This document shows positions 11,701 to 21,980 of a DNA stretch of 64,000 bases, one piece after another. The notes beneath the pieces are model-generated. The model did not search any database, was not told the origin of the DNA, and worked only from the letters and a program-made list of their open reading frames with translations. How positions within the stretch are numbered: the first letter of the stretch is position 1; the number at the start of each line of letters is the position of its first letter. Source of the DNA: Lichenostomus cassidix (Eukaryota; Chordata; Aves; Passeriformes; Meliphagidae); the NCBI GenBank assembly GCA_008360975.2, contig CM039210.1, forward strand, positions 15,130,293 through 15,194,292, written 5' to 3'. Made by a program: the position numbers and the translations under genes.

Positions 11701-12990
11701 CACTGTGTGCAAGGGCGCACCGTATTCCACGCTATCTTTGCGATGGCTGACCAAAACACCCATATGGGAACCACAGTGGTCCCTGCCAAAAGACAAATTA
11801 GTCACCCTTTGTCAGCTGGTTCAGGACCAACTGAAACAGGGACACATCGAGCCTTCTACCAGTCCCTGGGATACCCTCGTTTTCGTAATTAAGAAAAAAT
11901 CGGGGAAATGGAGACTGTTGCAAGATCTCCGGAAAGTTAATGCAGTGATAGAAAGTATGGGGAGCTTGAAGCCTGGTATGCCCTCACCCACAATGATCCC
12001 CACAGGGTGGGAAATTTTGATTGTTGATTTGAAAGATTGTTTTTTCACAATTCCTTTGCACCCCAATGACAGGCCAAAATTTGCCTTTACTGTGCCTGCA
12101 ATTAACAATGCTGAGCCTGTAAAGAGATTTCAATGGAAAGTGTTACCTCAGGGCATGAAGAATAGCCCGACTATCTGTCAATGATATGTCGCTCAGGCTT
12201 TGTCCGGAATCTGCAAGCAGTTTCTCGAGGCACTCTGCTACCATTATATAGATGATATCCTGGTGACAGCATCCACCCAGGACGAGTTGCAGAGGTTACA
12301 GCCTCGACTGCTCGCTGCCCTGCATTCCTATGGGTTGCAAGTGTCTCCGGAGAAAGTTCAACAGCAGCCTCCTTGGAAATATTTGGGAGTCAAAATCTTG
12401 GATCAAACCATACAACACCATGAGGTGCAGTTCTCGGACTCTATTAAGACCCTGAATGATGCCGAAAAATTGCTGGGTATCATCAGTTGGTTACGTCCTT
12501 ATTTATGACTAACCACCACACAACTTTCCCCACTTTTTAATATTTTAAAGGGGGACCCCAATCTGAATTCACCTCGGAAATTGACTCCTGAGGCACGACG
12601 AGTGCTGAATGAGGTGCAGAAGGCTTTTTCTGATCACCAGGTTTATTGAGTGGATCCCTGTATTGATATCACTGTTTTCATTACTGCTCCAGACCTCCAT
12701 CCTACAGGTATCATTGGCCAGTGGAACAAACAATGGGATGACCCTTTACATATCCTGGAATGGGTCTTTTTGCCCCATCAGCCAAAAAAGACAGCACCCA
12801 AATTGTTCGAATTGATCGTTTGTCTGATAATCAAAAGCCGTTATCGGTGTTTGCAATTAATGGCAGTGGATCCTGCAACGATTGTTGTCTTGGTATCACA
12901 GGACAGCTTTCAATGAAGCCTTGCTAATAGCGCTCCTTTGCAAAGTGCACTGCAAAATTTCTCAGGGCAGATTGCTTAACACCTGCCAGC
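11701..12990 (+). pseudogene. pol: Beta-like reverse transcriptase
   Basis: The frame has WPLP-like WSLPKDKL, a fingers region, [29 protein letters not shown] and the polymerase box YIDDILV near 12247. Thumb residues follow (LLGIISWLRPYL, LFNILKGDP). Stops interrupt it after TICQ (12182-12184), after RPYL (12506-12508) and in the connection at about 12648. It is one of the better preserved beta-like RTs here, but it is not translatable as a whole. Confidence 0.85.
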
Positions 12991-13044
12991 CACAAATTGC
13001 TGCAGCTGGCAAATTCAATCAGTTTCACCTTGCGGCCAAAGAGC

Positions 13045-14415
13045 AGTCGGGTGCCAGTTCACAGACCCACCATCTTCACGGATGGTTCTGGGAAAACAGG
13101 AAAGGCCATTGTTACCTGGAAGGAAGGATCTGAGTGGCAAGTGCTGAAAAGCCATGAGACAGGCTCTGCTCAGCTTGTCAAATTGAAGGCAGTTGCCATG
13201 GCTTTTCAGCGGTTCTCTCAGGTGCCTTTGAATTTGGTCACTGACTCTGCTTATGTAGTGGATATAACTAAAGATTTAGATTGTTCACTTCTAAAAGAAG
13301 TCAATAATGCGGCTCTGTTTTCGCTATTGCAAACCCTGTGGAATGCAATTCAAGCTCGAGTGCACCCATATTATATTTTGCACATTCGAAGCCACACCAA
13401 ATTGCCAGGTTTTATAACAGAAGGCAATGCCAGGGCTGACATGCTCGCCAACCCTACATGGGTGGCACCTCAGCCTGACAAAATTGCACAAACCAAGGCA
13501 TCGCACAATTTCTTTCATCAGAGTGCACATACCCTGCAGAAGCAGTTTCAATTGACGCCAACTGAGGCTTGTGACATTATCAGTGCTTGTGCTGACTGCC
13601 ACGGACTCGCTGCACCTCTGCCACTGGGGGTAAACCTCAGAGGCCTAAAGGCCTTACAGCTCTGGCAGACAGATGTGACGCACATCCCTGAATTTGGCCG
13701 ATTCAAGTATGTGCATGTGTCTATTGACACTTTCTCCTCAGCTGTGTGAGCGTCTGCTCATACTGGAGAAAAGAGTCGTGATGCCATTGCCCATTGGAAA
13801 TTAGCTTTCTTGGTCCTGGGTGTGCCATCTATCATGAAAACCGACAATGGTCCTGCCTACGCCTCACAGAAGACGTGGCAGTTTTTGCACCTATGGGGTG
13901 TAGACCATAAATTCGGTATTCTGCATTCTCCTACTGGCCAAGCCATTGTCGGACGTACTCATAGTACTTTGAAGCGTGTTTTGGAAAAGCAAAAAGGGGG
14001 AATGCATGGGGAAACCCCACAGAGCCGACTGGAAAAAGCTTTGTATACAATCAATCACTTCACAGTGCCACCAAATTCGAATAATCCTGTGATTTTGAAC
14101 CATTTTCTTTCATTGCAATCATCAGGCGAGATGCACCTGCCCCGGGCAAAGGTCTGGGTACGGAACCTACTTACTAACACCTGGGAAGGCCCACATGAGC
14201 TTATTGCTTGGGGTCATGGGTATGCTTGTGTTTCCACAGATCCTGGGGTACGATGGCTGCCTGCAAGATGCATTCGCCCTGACCTGCAACTCCAGAGACA
14301 GAACCGACAACCTCAAAATAACAACCAGAATGCAGAACACCAACCAAGTGATCCTTCTGATGGTGACCAAGACACCGACCATCAGGCAGAGGGTCCTTCC
14401 ACAAGCAGAGACTGA
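13045..14415 (+). pseudogene. pol: RNase H and integrase, catalytic Glu replaced
   Basis: RNase H: FTDGSGKTGKAI, then LVTDSAYVVD, with the expected acidic residues. Integrase zinc finger: ASHNFFHQSAH with CDIISACADCHG. Core: QTDVTH, then a TGA at 13747-13749, then KTDNGPAY. The third acidic residue sits in IVGRTH where IVERTH is expected, so Glu is replaced by Gly. The C-terminal domain (WGHGYACVSTD...RWLPAR) is intact up to 14415. With the TGA and the lost Glu the enzyme would be dead. Confidence 0.85.
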
Positions 14416-14907
14416 ATTTTAAGTTTCTTTATTATGGAGTGTTGCTGTTGAAAGGATGTTATAGCAGACCTTACTCGAGAGCATCTTTGCTCAGCCCGGT
14501 TCAGCACCTCAGTGCACAATACCCTCTGTCCCAGGGCTGACACTGTGCTCTCACCGGCCGGGGAGCCATAAGGCTAGCTCTGGTTTTGTCTGCTTCCACA
14601 ATCAGCAGTGATAAAGGAGGCAGGGTGGGTCTATGCATCGTGTCCATGGAAAGTTTTATTCACATGGCTGTGCCACAGACACATGGTGCATAGACCATGT
14701 GCATAGACAACCACGTGCATAGACAACCACATGCATAGACACACATGGTGCATAGACAAGATGGAGGAGGGTGAAGGGTTTTCTAGGGAAACAGAGGGGC
14801 AGGGACAGCACACTGGCCCAGTGACCTCTTGGCACAGGGGCAGTACATGGGTGGAGTTAGGGTACAGGAACCAATAGGGAAAACCCGAGGAAGTGGCCAG
14901 GGCCAGG
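14416..14907. other. Post-integrase remnant with short tandem repeats
   Basis: No env signature is readable. At 14680-14760 four imperfect copies of a ~17-bp unit containing GTGCATAGACA occur. AATAAAA on the minus strand near 14655 suggests part of an antisense LTR, cut by the element that starts at 14908. Confidence 0.4.
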
Positions 14908-15279
14908 TGTTGGAAAACACAGTTTTCCAGCAAAACTTGTGTTAGTTGAGCAGGCCTGAACAAAGCCTCAGCATAGTCAGGCCTCAGTAAAAATCCTAGC
15001 AAGCTGTCGTGAGAAGCTAACACCTGGGAACCACAGCTGTGCTTCTGGGCTGTGAGAAGAATGTCATGGGAAAGAATAGGGAGTCAAGAGTGTTATGAGA
15101 AAGAATAAGGGAGTCACCAGGAGGATCCCTGAATATGTGAGAACAAACTGCGGATACGTGTGTGGCTATAATTAGAAACATCTGTAACAGTGTATAAGTT
15201 TCTCGTTTGGTGAAATAAAATGGAGCTTGCTTTATGACTTATATTAAGTCGTGTGTGAGCTCTCTCTCGCCGTTCGTCA
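14908..15279 (+). repeat. 5' LTR of gag-only element 1
   Basis: Starts TGTTGGAAAACACAG, ends CGTTCGTCA. TATA-like GTGTATAAG near 15190 and AATAAAATGG near 15213 fit U3-R-U5. The first 20 bp form a palindrome-like GGAAAACACAGTTTTCC. Confidence 0.9.
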
Positions 15280-15281
15280 AA

Positions 15282-15301
15282 TGGTGACCCTCCATCGTGA
15301 T
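15282..15301 (+). promoter_or_regulatory. Primer-binding site, tRNA-Trp-type
   Basis: TGGTGACCCTCCATCGTGAT lies two bases after the LTR. It resembles the tRNA-Trp site of avian leukosis-type viruses with small changes. The sister copy at 37678 is closer to the canonical form. Confidence 0.8.
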
Positions 15302-15609
15302 ACAGAGACACAGATAGCAGGACTTAAGACCCTGCTCCGAGAAGCGACGACCATGGACACTGGCAGCGGAGTTTACGACCCTGTTCCAGAAAGCGGCGAG
15401 AACGGAGAGGCACCGGAGCAGTGCCAGTGGACTAAGATCATCGCCCCTGCTTGTGGGGAGTGATCCGAAGGCTCAGGCCGATCAAGACCCGCCTACCGTG
15501 AGGGCTATACTTTGGTGAGCTGCATTGGCGACAGCGGAAAATACAGAGACACCCCGGCGGTGCGCTCTGACGGCGGCGACCATGATACTTTAAACCCAGC
15601 TGGACCAAA

Positions 15610-16545
15610 ATGGAGACAGAGGTAGTCCAATGTTTATTGTTATGCTTTTTAGAAAAGCATGGACTACGTAAAGGCACTCTATCGCAGTTAGCTGGCCTGA
15701 TTGTTGTAGGACAAGCCTATGGATTTTTTACAAATCCTGCTACAGTATTCGAAGTAAAAGAGTGGTTAAATTATGGAGCTAGTTTACTTCTAGAGGGTGA
15801 TAAAACTGCAAAAAAGCTTGGCAAACCGTGGAGTAAAGTAATAGCCTGCTTGCAACAACATGCAGCAGAGCGAGAACTTGAAAAGGTAACAGCAGAGAGA
15901 GTGGCAGCCGCAGAAAGTAGAGACAGACCTGAGAGTTTCCGTCCTGCTTTTAACATGCAAAAGACTTCGGCAGCTGCACAGCCGGGGGAGCCCCCCCGCT
16001 AAAGGGGGGGGGGGGGCGGAATCATAGCTCTCCCTCGCTGCCACCGCTAGCAGAAGGAGAGCTCTCCACACCACTGCCAGAAGTTGAAAACACACAGTTA
16101 CCAGCTCCCGTCCCCTGTGAAAGGAAAAAGATCGTTGAGGAATGCGAATCTAGCCCTGGGGTGCCTTCGGAGTCTATGCAAACTGCTCAAGCATTAAGTA
16201 CAATTGAAACAGATAATATGCCCGATTGGATGAAAAAACTATTCCTGTGTCAATGTATCATAGAACTTAGCAACTCTACAACAAAAAACATCTTGGCTGC
16301 CTTATTTGAAAGTGCCACTGTTGAATTTTGGCCAAAACAACTGAATACAGTACCAGGGAAAGCTCAAGTAACAAAAGCCACACGGGTACAGCAAAAGAGT
16401 AACCAGCAGTCACCCTGTTGTTATCGATGTGGCAGCAAAGAACACATATGAAAAAATTGTAACGAAAAGGTTTGGTGTTCCCGCTGCAACAGGGATACTC
16501 ACAGCATAGAAACTTGTAAAAACAAGAAAAACAGACGGAGAGTGA
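15610..16545 (+). pseudogene. gag: Mini-Gag: matrix, linker and two zinc knuckles, no capsid
   Basis: The ATG at 15610 opens 130 codons of a helical matrix-like domain (LLCFLEKHGL, GQAYGFF, VKEWLNYGA, WSKVIACLQ). The frame is lost at a run of 13 G (about 16004-16016) facing a C run. It resumes in another frame as an acidic, Pro-rich linker and the segment MPDWMKKLFL...STTKNILAALFE. Two CX2CX4HX4C knuckles follow: CYRCGSKEHI-stop-KNC (TGA at 16449-16451) and CSRCNRDTHSIETC. Capsid and its major homology region cannot be found between matrix and knuckles, in this copy or the sister copy. The protein would bind membrane and RNA but not build a shell alone. Confidence 0.75.
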
Positions 16546-17100
16546 CCGGCTGCCGTGCAGCAGTGACGGCCCCTCCCCTCCGCCGCACGCCGCCTGAATC
16601 CGGCACACAGAGACCTGTAGCGAAAGTTGCTCCAACCACGGTTTCCGGTCGAATGGCACAGAGAGCGGAGGTCGCGGAGGGTGCCCCGGTGGGCGGTGCC
16701 GCAGGCCGTCCAAGCCTCCTTCACCGCCCCAACTGTTACGTCTGTGGTAAGGCCCTAAACTCTACCCCTCCCCATGGATGAAGAAATGATTGACAGCTTC
16801 AGCAGCGAACCAGAACTAACCAACAGCATTGCCAGCAGAAACAACAGACTGATACCGGAATCGGAGGTGCGCGGAGCCGAGCGGAGGCCCGGGGCAGTTC
16901 CGCCGCCCTTGCCCCGCTTCACTTTCTCCTGTTCCGTTCCCTTCCCGAGGGGTCCTGTTCAAAGCCTTAAAAATCAATCCAATGGAGTTGTTTCTCCTCG
17001 TAGTCATGGAGAACTTTCAAGAGTTCTTCCTTTTTGCTCTCTAGCTGCAGATACAGATCTTTGAACACGTTCTCCAGCTGTTCCCCCCAAGACCTCTAAT
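16546..17100 (+). other. Post-gag GC-rich region of gag-only element 1
   Basis: Basic, Pro/Arg-rich codons follow the second knuckle. A conserved segment around 16774-16860 (DEEMIDSFSSEPELTNS) is shared with 38959-39020, so Gag or a short extra frame may extend here. No protease motif is visible. Confidence 0.45.
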
Positions 17101-18690
17101 TATTCGCTTTGCCGGGTGAAATGCCCATTGCCAAGTGTCAGCTTTTCCCTCCAGCTGCTGCACACAAACAACAGCAGCAGCCTGAAGCCAACCAACAACA
17201 CAAAACAAAGCTGCACCTTCTGCTCGCAGAAACCAACACCGAGACCGAGACCGTGACCGCTGCTGAGAGTGATGCAGGCAAACACCAGCTGCATCCAAAG
17301 ATGCCCTTGTCAAAGCTCCAAAAAAAGCAATTTGTGAATGTGTTTTCAGAGTACCCTGTTATTTAGTGCAAACAAGTTATAGTTTGTACTTGTTTCCAGC
17401 TCTTCACAAATGAAAAAGCATTGTAACAATATAATTATCCTGATAAGTAATAACACCTTGATTGTTAAAGCCTTGAACAAAAGCTGAATTTTGCTAAAGT
17501 GTTGCTTAAGACAGTGTTTGTGTGTATGTGTGAATATTGCAGGCCTGCTGAGAGTGTGGTTTTGATTTCTTGAGAGTTTTGATGTGTGGATGAAACCTAT
17601 GAGTAAAGTTATACTGAATAGTTTAAGCTACCTGATAAGTGTCATTAAAGTTAGATTTAAATAATGCCTTAGTAAGTTTACCTAAGACGAAAGCTAAGCA
17701 AGATTGAAATAATAGAAGTATGGCAAATTGCATAGAATTTTAGATTCTATTAAGTTTTAAATTCTGTTAGATTTAAGTTTTATTAAAGTAATATTAAGTT
17801 TAAGCAATGTTAAGTTTAAATTCTGTTAAGTGTAAAATTCTATTAAAGCCAAATGAGTTCAAATTAAATTCTATTAAAATAAGTCTAAGCTAAGTTTAAG
17901 CAATGATAAAATTAAGTAAATTCAAGTTTTATTAAATATGCATTATGTTAAGTCAAGTCTAAGCAATATTAATTTTAAATTCCATTGTATTTAAGTCTGA
18001 TTATAGTTAAGTCTCTTCGGTGTTACTCAATTTACTGTTTGTTGATTTTTGAATTTTAGTAATTTATGTTCTATCAAATTTGTTAAGATTAAGCTTTATT
18101 AATCTTCAGTGATATCAATTGTAAGTTTTAAATTTCTTAGTTTATATTATTATTCACAAAGGCCTTTGCAGTTTTATCTTCCTTAGTTAAAGTTAAATAA
18201 TAATGTCTACTGTTTTCAAATATTTCACCTCACCTTATATAGTTATCTGCAAAAATAGTATAATTTTAGGACACTTTCTTTATTAATATGGGTGAAAGCT
18301 TGTTTGTAAGATATTCCTGGAAAACCCTCCTGCTTAGGGCCTGGGCTCTGGCCAAGCCTCGGTCCTAACTAGCTGGGAAATATGCCATGAGTCCCAAGTG
18401 TTTCTGCACCAAAATGTGATCAAGTAATTTTGACTTGCCAAATTGAGCTTATAAAAGCTAAACCCTCTTCCAGGTAAACTTGGAGTCCTTACCCAGGAAA
18501 AGTTCTCCAAGCTTTGCCTGTGAAGTGAATGTTTTCAGCAATGGCAGTTCCTCAACCATGGCAACATAACTAAATAACTAGTGATATTTCCTTAAGTACA
18601 TTTATAATAATTGTAGTAATAAAAATTACTTATAGCAAAGCAAATTAATCGGATAACAGACAACGTCTGTTCTCACAAATAAAACAGGGG
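17100..18690 (+). other. AT-rich non-coding domain with conserved TATA-bearing block
   Basis: 17400-18230 is extremely AT-rich, with many variants of TTTAAATTCTGTTAAGT. 18230-18540 is a conserved block also found at 39755-40060 and 6870-7200, with TTATAAAAGCT near 18450. No protein frame fits. It occupies the place of pol-env and keeps similar length and order in the sister element, which suggests an RNA or DNA role (packaging, export, internal promoter). The purine tract AAAACAGGGGAATT precedes the 3' LTR. Confidence 0.65.
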
Positions 18691-18694
18691 AATT

Positions 18695-19066
18695 TGTTGG
18701 AAAACACAGTTTTCCAGCAAAACTTGTGTTAGTTGAGCAGGCCTGAACAAAGCCTCAGCATAGTCAGGCCTCAGTAAAAATCCTAGCAAGCTGTCGTGAG
18801 AAGCTAACACCTGGGAACCACAGCTGTGCTTCTGGGCTGTGAGAAGAATGTCATGGGAAAGAATAGGGAGTCAAGAGTGTTATGAGAAAGAATAAGGGAG
18901 TCACCAGGAGGATCCCTGAATATGTGAGAACAAACTGCGGATACGTGTGTGGCTATAATTAGAAACATCTGTAACAGTATATAAGTTTCTCGTTTGGTGA
19001 AATAAAATGGAGCTTGCTTTATGACTTATATTAACTCGTGTGTGAGCTCTCTCTCGCCGTTTGTCA
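18695..19066 (+). repeat. 3' LTR of gag-only element 1
   Basis: Same length as the 5' LTR and near-identical to it. The differences I see are GTGTATAAG/GTATATAAG, TTAAGTC/TTAACTC and GTTCGTCA/GTTTGTCA. This indicates a recent insertion. Confidence 0.9.
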
Positions 19067-19446
19067 GCCCGGGTCGGGGAAGGCAGCACAATAGGTGAAA
19101 GGCAACCAAATAAGGGAGAAAAATGGGTGGGGAGATACAATTTGTACCACAGAAATGGAGTCAGAAAGCAAGGACTTTGAAAGCCTGTTTAGAATTAATT
19201 TTGATAGAATTGTGATATAGATTGTTTTGATAGATGCATCACCCATGGTATAGCTAAAGAGTCTCTCTGTCCACCTTAAATCAGCATCTGGTTTGGGCTT
19301 TGTTCAGTGGCTGGCCACCACCAAGCAGACCCCTTATCGATGTTCAATCTAGGCTCTGTTTGATAACTGGCCGCTACAAAGCAGATCCTTCATGCTGAGT
19401 TTGTTCTCCCTTCTTCAAAGGACCTACAGAGGACCACAAGCAATGC
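19067..19446. other. Segment between two nested proviruses
   Basis: Remnant of the host element between the gag-only ERV and the ERVL. No coding or LTR signature that I can defend. Confidence 0.35.
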
Positions 19447-20035
19447 TGTCTTGGATTGATGTTATGATAATCCTTTATCCCCTATCGTTGGCTTATATGC
19501 CCAAGAAAGAAAAATGTGTAAAAATGTGTGGTCCTGTCTCTTTAACTACACCCAGCCGAAGAGAGAAACGCGGGTTGTTTTGAAAACATTTTCCCCAAGC
19601 CTCGCTCCGGGGGAGGATTCGTCACCCGGCAGAGACTGCGTGCTGGACGGGGGTCAGAGTGAGCTCTGTTCCCGTCTTTTTTTCCATTTTTTCTTTTCCT
19701 CATTTGGACCCCTTCTCTTCGATCTGCTTTGCCACCCAGAGACCCAGGAGGGCCAGAGGACAGCAGAGCTCTCCAGGGAGCTCCACCCGGCCCCGGGGGG
19801 GGGCGAGGAGGAGAGGGGCTGCGTCTGAGAAAAGGACTTTTTAATCAGGTTGAATAACTCCTTTTCACCTTGGTTTTCCCCTTCCCCTGTGCCTTGCAGG
19901 GCACTCTGCGTGGTTTTGTCAAATAAATAGTTTTTTTCTTCACTTCCATCTAAGAGGTTCTGTTGTGGGTGGGGGAGGGGGTGTCGGGGCCCTTCGCTCT
20001 CGGAGGAGAGAGAGTTTTATCATTAACCCGGGACA
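19447..20035 (+). repeat. 5' LTR of ERVL copy G
   Basis: TGTCTTGGATTG...AACCCGGGACA. TATA-like CTTATATGCC near 19491 and AAATAAATAG near 19921. The G/C-rich R-U5 end carries GGTGGGGGAGGGGG and a short palindrome around CTCTCGGAGGAGAG. Confidence 0.9.
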
Positions 20036-20040
20036 GTATT

Positions 20041-20058
20041 TGGTGCCCAATGTGGGGG
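20041..20058 (+). promoter_or_regulatory. Primer-binding site of ERVL copy G
   Basis: TGGTGCCCAATGTGGGGG starts five bases after the LTR. I do not recognise the cognate tRNA with certainty. Confidence 0.6.
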
Positions 20059-20173
20059 CCTTGATTACTTGTTCTACACCTTTTGTGGGGTTAGAGAAAG
20101 TGAAGAAAAAACCCTAATAATTGCATTCTGGTTTTAAACGCTTGGTATTGAATTACAGCCATCAGTAGTCACT

Positions 20174-21952
20174 ATGCTGTTTGATGGGAGGTTGTTTGAT
20201 GTAATACTGTCTGTTTGGCACATAGGTTTGTTTCCCTACCAACAGGGAGGGGCAATCCTGTCCCTAATGTATAATTCCCACCAATCAGGGACACGACTCC
20301 GGCTTGTTATAGTAATGTGTGTGATACTGACGATCTGTAAGAAGGTATGGGACACAGTTAAAGATGTACATGCTCTGTTAGTTTCCTCCTCTAGTTTTAG
20401 TAACCTGTTTTGGAGTTTTGTTAGTAATATTACCCAACCTGTTAGAGAAGTAGAGGGTGAAGCTTCCTGGATCCTCACCCATCTCTTTCCCTTTAAATCT
20501 GGTATATCATCTTTTGAGAATATTCAGTTTCCCCTGGATGTTAAAGAGACCATTAACTTGGTTGTACAGGTGCTTTACCTAGGAGGTTCCATGTATATGA
20601 TGTTCAGTTTTACCAGAATGAGGGCTGAGAAGTCCAGAGGGGCTGAGCAGGAGCAAGCACCTAATCCAGATGTGAGGAAATTTGAATGGTGTGGAGTATG
20701 GGAGGACATAGGTAAAACTTTAAAGAAATTCTCTGACCCAATAGACTGGGAATTTCCCCCTGGACAAATCCCGAGACCAGCTGAGGTGGGGAAGTATCTG
20801 AAAGAGAAGTGCAGAGACAACTGCAGTGCAATATGTTGGGCCCTGGCATATGCTTATCGTACACTGTCGGATATTATAGAACAGGAAGTAAGAGAGCCTA
20901 AGCCAGTGGCAGTTGCTCCTATTACAAGGAGCAGGAAAGCCCAATTTAAGACTGATCGCCCAGATGACAGTGGGGAGGGACCCTCAAGGTCAGCAACTGA
21001 GTCAGAGGTCATTGTTGAATTCATGAATGTGAGAGACCTTCACAGCCTAAGAAAAGATTATGTCCAACGAGATGATGAATCTGTGATTAGTTGGTTAGTC
21101 CGTCTTTGGGATGCCGCAGGCGATGTTACACTTCTAGATCCTACTGAGGCAAGGCATTTAGGGACTGTGTCACGTGACCCAGATATAAACCAAACTATAC
21201 GAGGTGGGCCTGACTGCAGCAGCCTCTGGAGACGAGCTATCAGAGCTGCGAGGGAAAGATACCTACATCCCGACGATCTCTATTCGCAACAAACCCAGTG
21301 GAGAACCATAGAACAAGGGATTCAACGCTTGAGAGAAATGGCGGTGGTAGAAATTGTCTTCTCAGAGGACATAGCAAACCCAGATCCGATTATAGACCCA
21401 GATAGGATAGAATGTACACCTGTGATGTGGCGGAAACTCCTAAAGCTTGGGCCATCAGGGTATGCTTCTGCTTTAGCCATTATGAAGCAAGATGACGGGC
21501 ATGAGACTGTGCGTGATATGACAAGGAAACTCCGAGCGTATGCAGATGTCGTGCATAGCCCAATGAATGCAAGAATCTCAGCTGTGGAAACACATCTGCA
21601 GAAACTAGAAAATAAGATAGAGAAGAATCATGAGAAACTCAGTAAAGAGATTAAAGACAGCCTTCTCCAAATCTCAGCAGTACAGACCAGAGGTTCTGCT
21701 AACCCACGCAGACGCTCCTCAGCTATGAGAACTGGATATATCCCTCGACATGAGTTGTGGTATTTCCTGTGTGACAGTGGAGAAAACATGAACAGGTGGG
21801 ATGGACAACCCACTACTGTCCTGGCACGACGAGTGCGTGAATTGAAGGAGGGCAAGACTCAGAGAAGGAACTCCACCAGAAGGGAAGTAGCTCTACTCAA
21901 TATGTCTGATTCCCTTGAAGGAACCTCTAACACGAATGCCCACCATGGTTAG
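20174..21952 (+). CDS. gag: ERVL Gag, intact 592 codons
   Basis: One uninterrupted frame from ATG 20174 to TAG 21950-21952. Residues ~42-55 and ~127-146 are strongly hydrophobic (the second, INLVVQVLYLGG..., is long enough to span a membrane). Charged and Pro-rich sequence follows, then a capsid-like helical middle (about 280-470) and a predicted coiled coil near 485-515 (HLQKLENKIEKNHEKLSKEI). The basic C-terminus contains ELWYFLCDSGE and RRVRELKEGK. There is no CCHC zinc knuckle. The same-frame region after the stop is pro-pol, so Gag-Pol would need readthrough of the UAG. The start codon is chosen because it is the first ATG of the open frame. Intactness amid a decayed pol suggests a fairly young element. 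Confidence 0.9.
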   Translation: MLFDGRLFDVILSVWHIGLFPYQQGGAILSLMYNSHQSGTRLRLVIVMCVILTICKKVWDTVKDVHALLVSSSSFSNLFWSFVSNITQPVREVEGEASWILTHLFPFKSGISSFENIQFPLDVKETINLVVQVLYLGGSMYMMFSFTRMRAEKSRGAEQEQAPNPDVRKFEWCGVWEDIGKTLKKFSDPIDWEFPPGQIPRPAEVGKYLKEKCRDNCSAICWALAYAYRTLSDIIEQEVREPKPVAVAPITRSRKAQFKTDRPDDSGEGPSRSATESEVIVEFMNVRDLHSLRKDYVQRDDESVISWLVRLWDAAGDVTLLDPTEARHLGTVSRDPDINQTIRGGPDCSSLWRRAIRAARERYLHPDDLYSQQTQWRTIEQGIQRLREMAVVEIVFSEDIANPDPIIDPDRIECTPVMWRKLLKLGPSGYASALAIMKQDDGHETVRDMTRKLRAYADVVHSPMNARISAVETHLQKLENKIEKNHEKLSKEIKDSLLQISAVQTRGSANPRRRSSAMRTGYIPRHELWYFLCDSGENMNRWDGQPTTVLARRVRELKEGKTQRRNSTRREVALLNMSDSLEGTSNTNAHHG

Positions 21953-21980
21953 AGGGGCCCTGCCTCTAGCCAGGTAGAGG
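21947..21980 (+). promoter_or_regulatory. Alternating hairpins around the gag stop codon
   Basis: GGTTAGAGG (containing the UAG) pairs with CCTCTAGCC across a 7-nt loop. CCTCTA can instead pair with the TAGAGG at 21975-21980 across a 6-nt loop, starting 10 nt after the stop. A further CCTCTAA upstream (21924-21930) can also pair with TTAGAGG. All four segments are kept in the second copy (57450-57507). A role in stop-codon readthrough is inferred. Confidence 0.6.

Larger units (their letters stand above)
14908..19066 (+). mobile_element. Gag-only alpha-type ERV, copy 1
   Basis: Two 372-bp LTRs differ at only about three sites (roughly 0.8%). A tRNA-Trp-type primer site, a leader, a short gag, a long AT-rich non-coding domain and a purine tract lie between them. 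There is no pro, pol or env. The flanks are GCCAGG and GCCCGG, a 6-bp duplication with one mismatch, and 6 bp is the alpharetroviral size. It must have moved with enzymes from another virus. The arrangement recalls the non-coding chicken element ART-CH, but this one retains gag. A second copy of a different subfamily is at 37316-40566. Confidence 0.85.

Noticed and set aside
14680..14760. Tandem GTGCATAGACA units as a CRISPR-like array.
   Set aside because: Units are contiguous and imperfect, without unique spacers, in a vertebrate ERV context.
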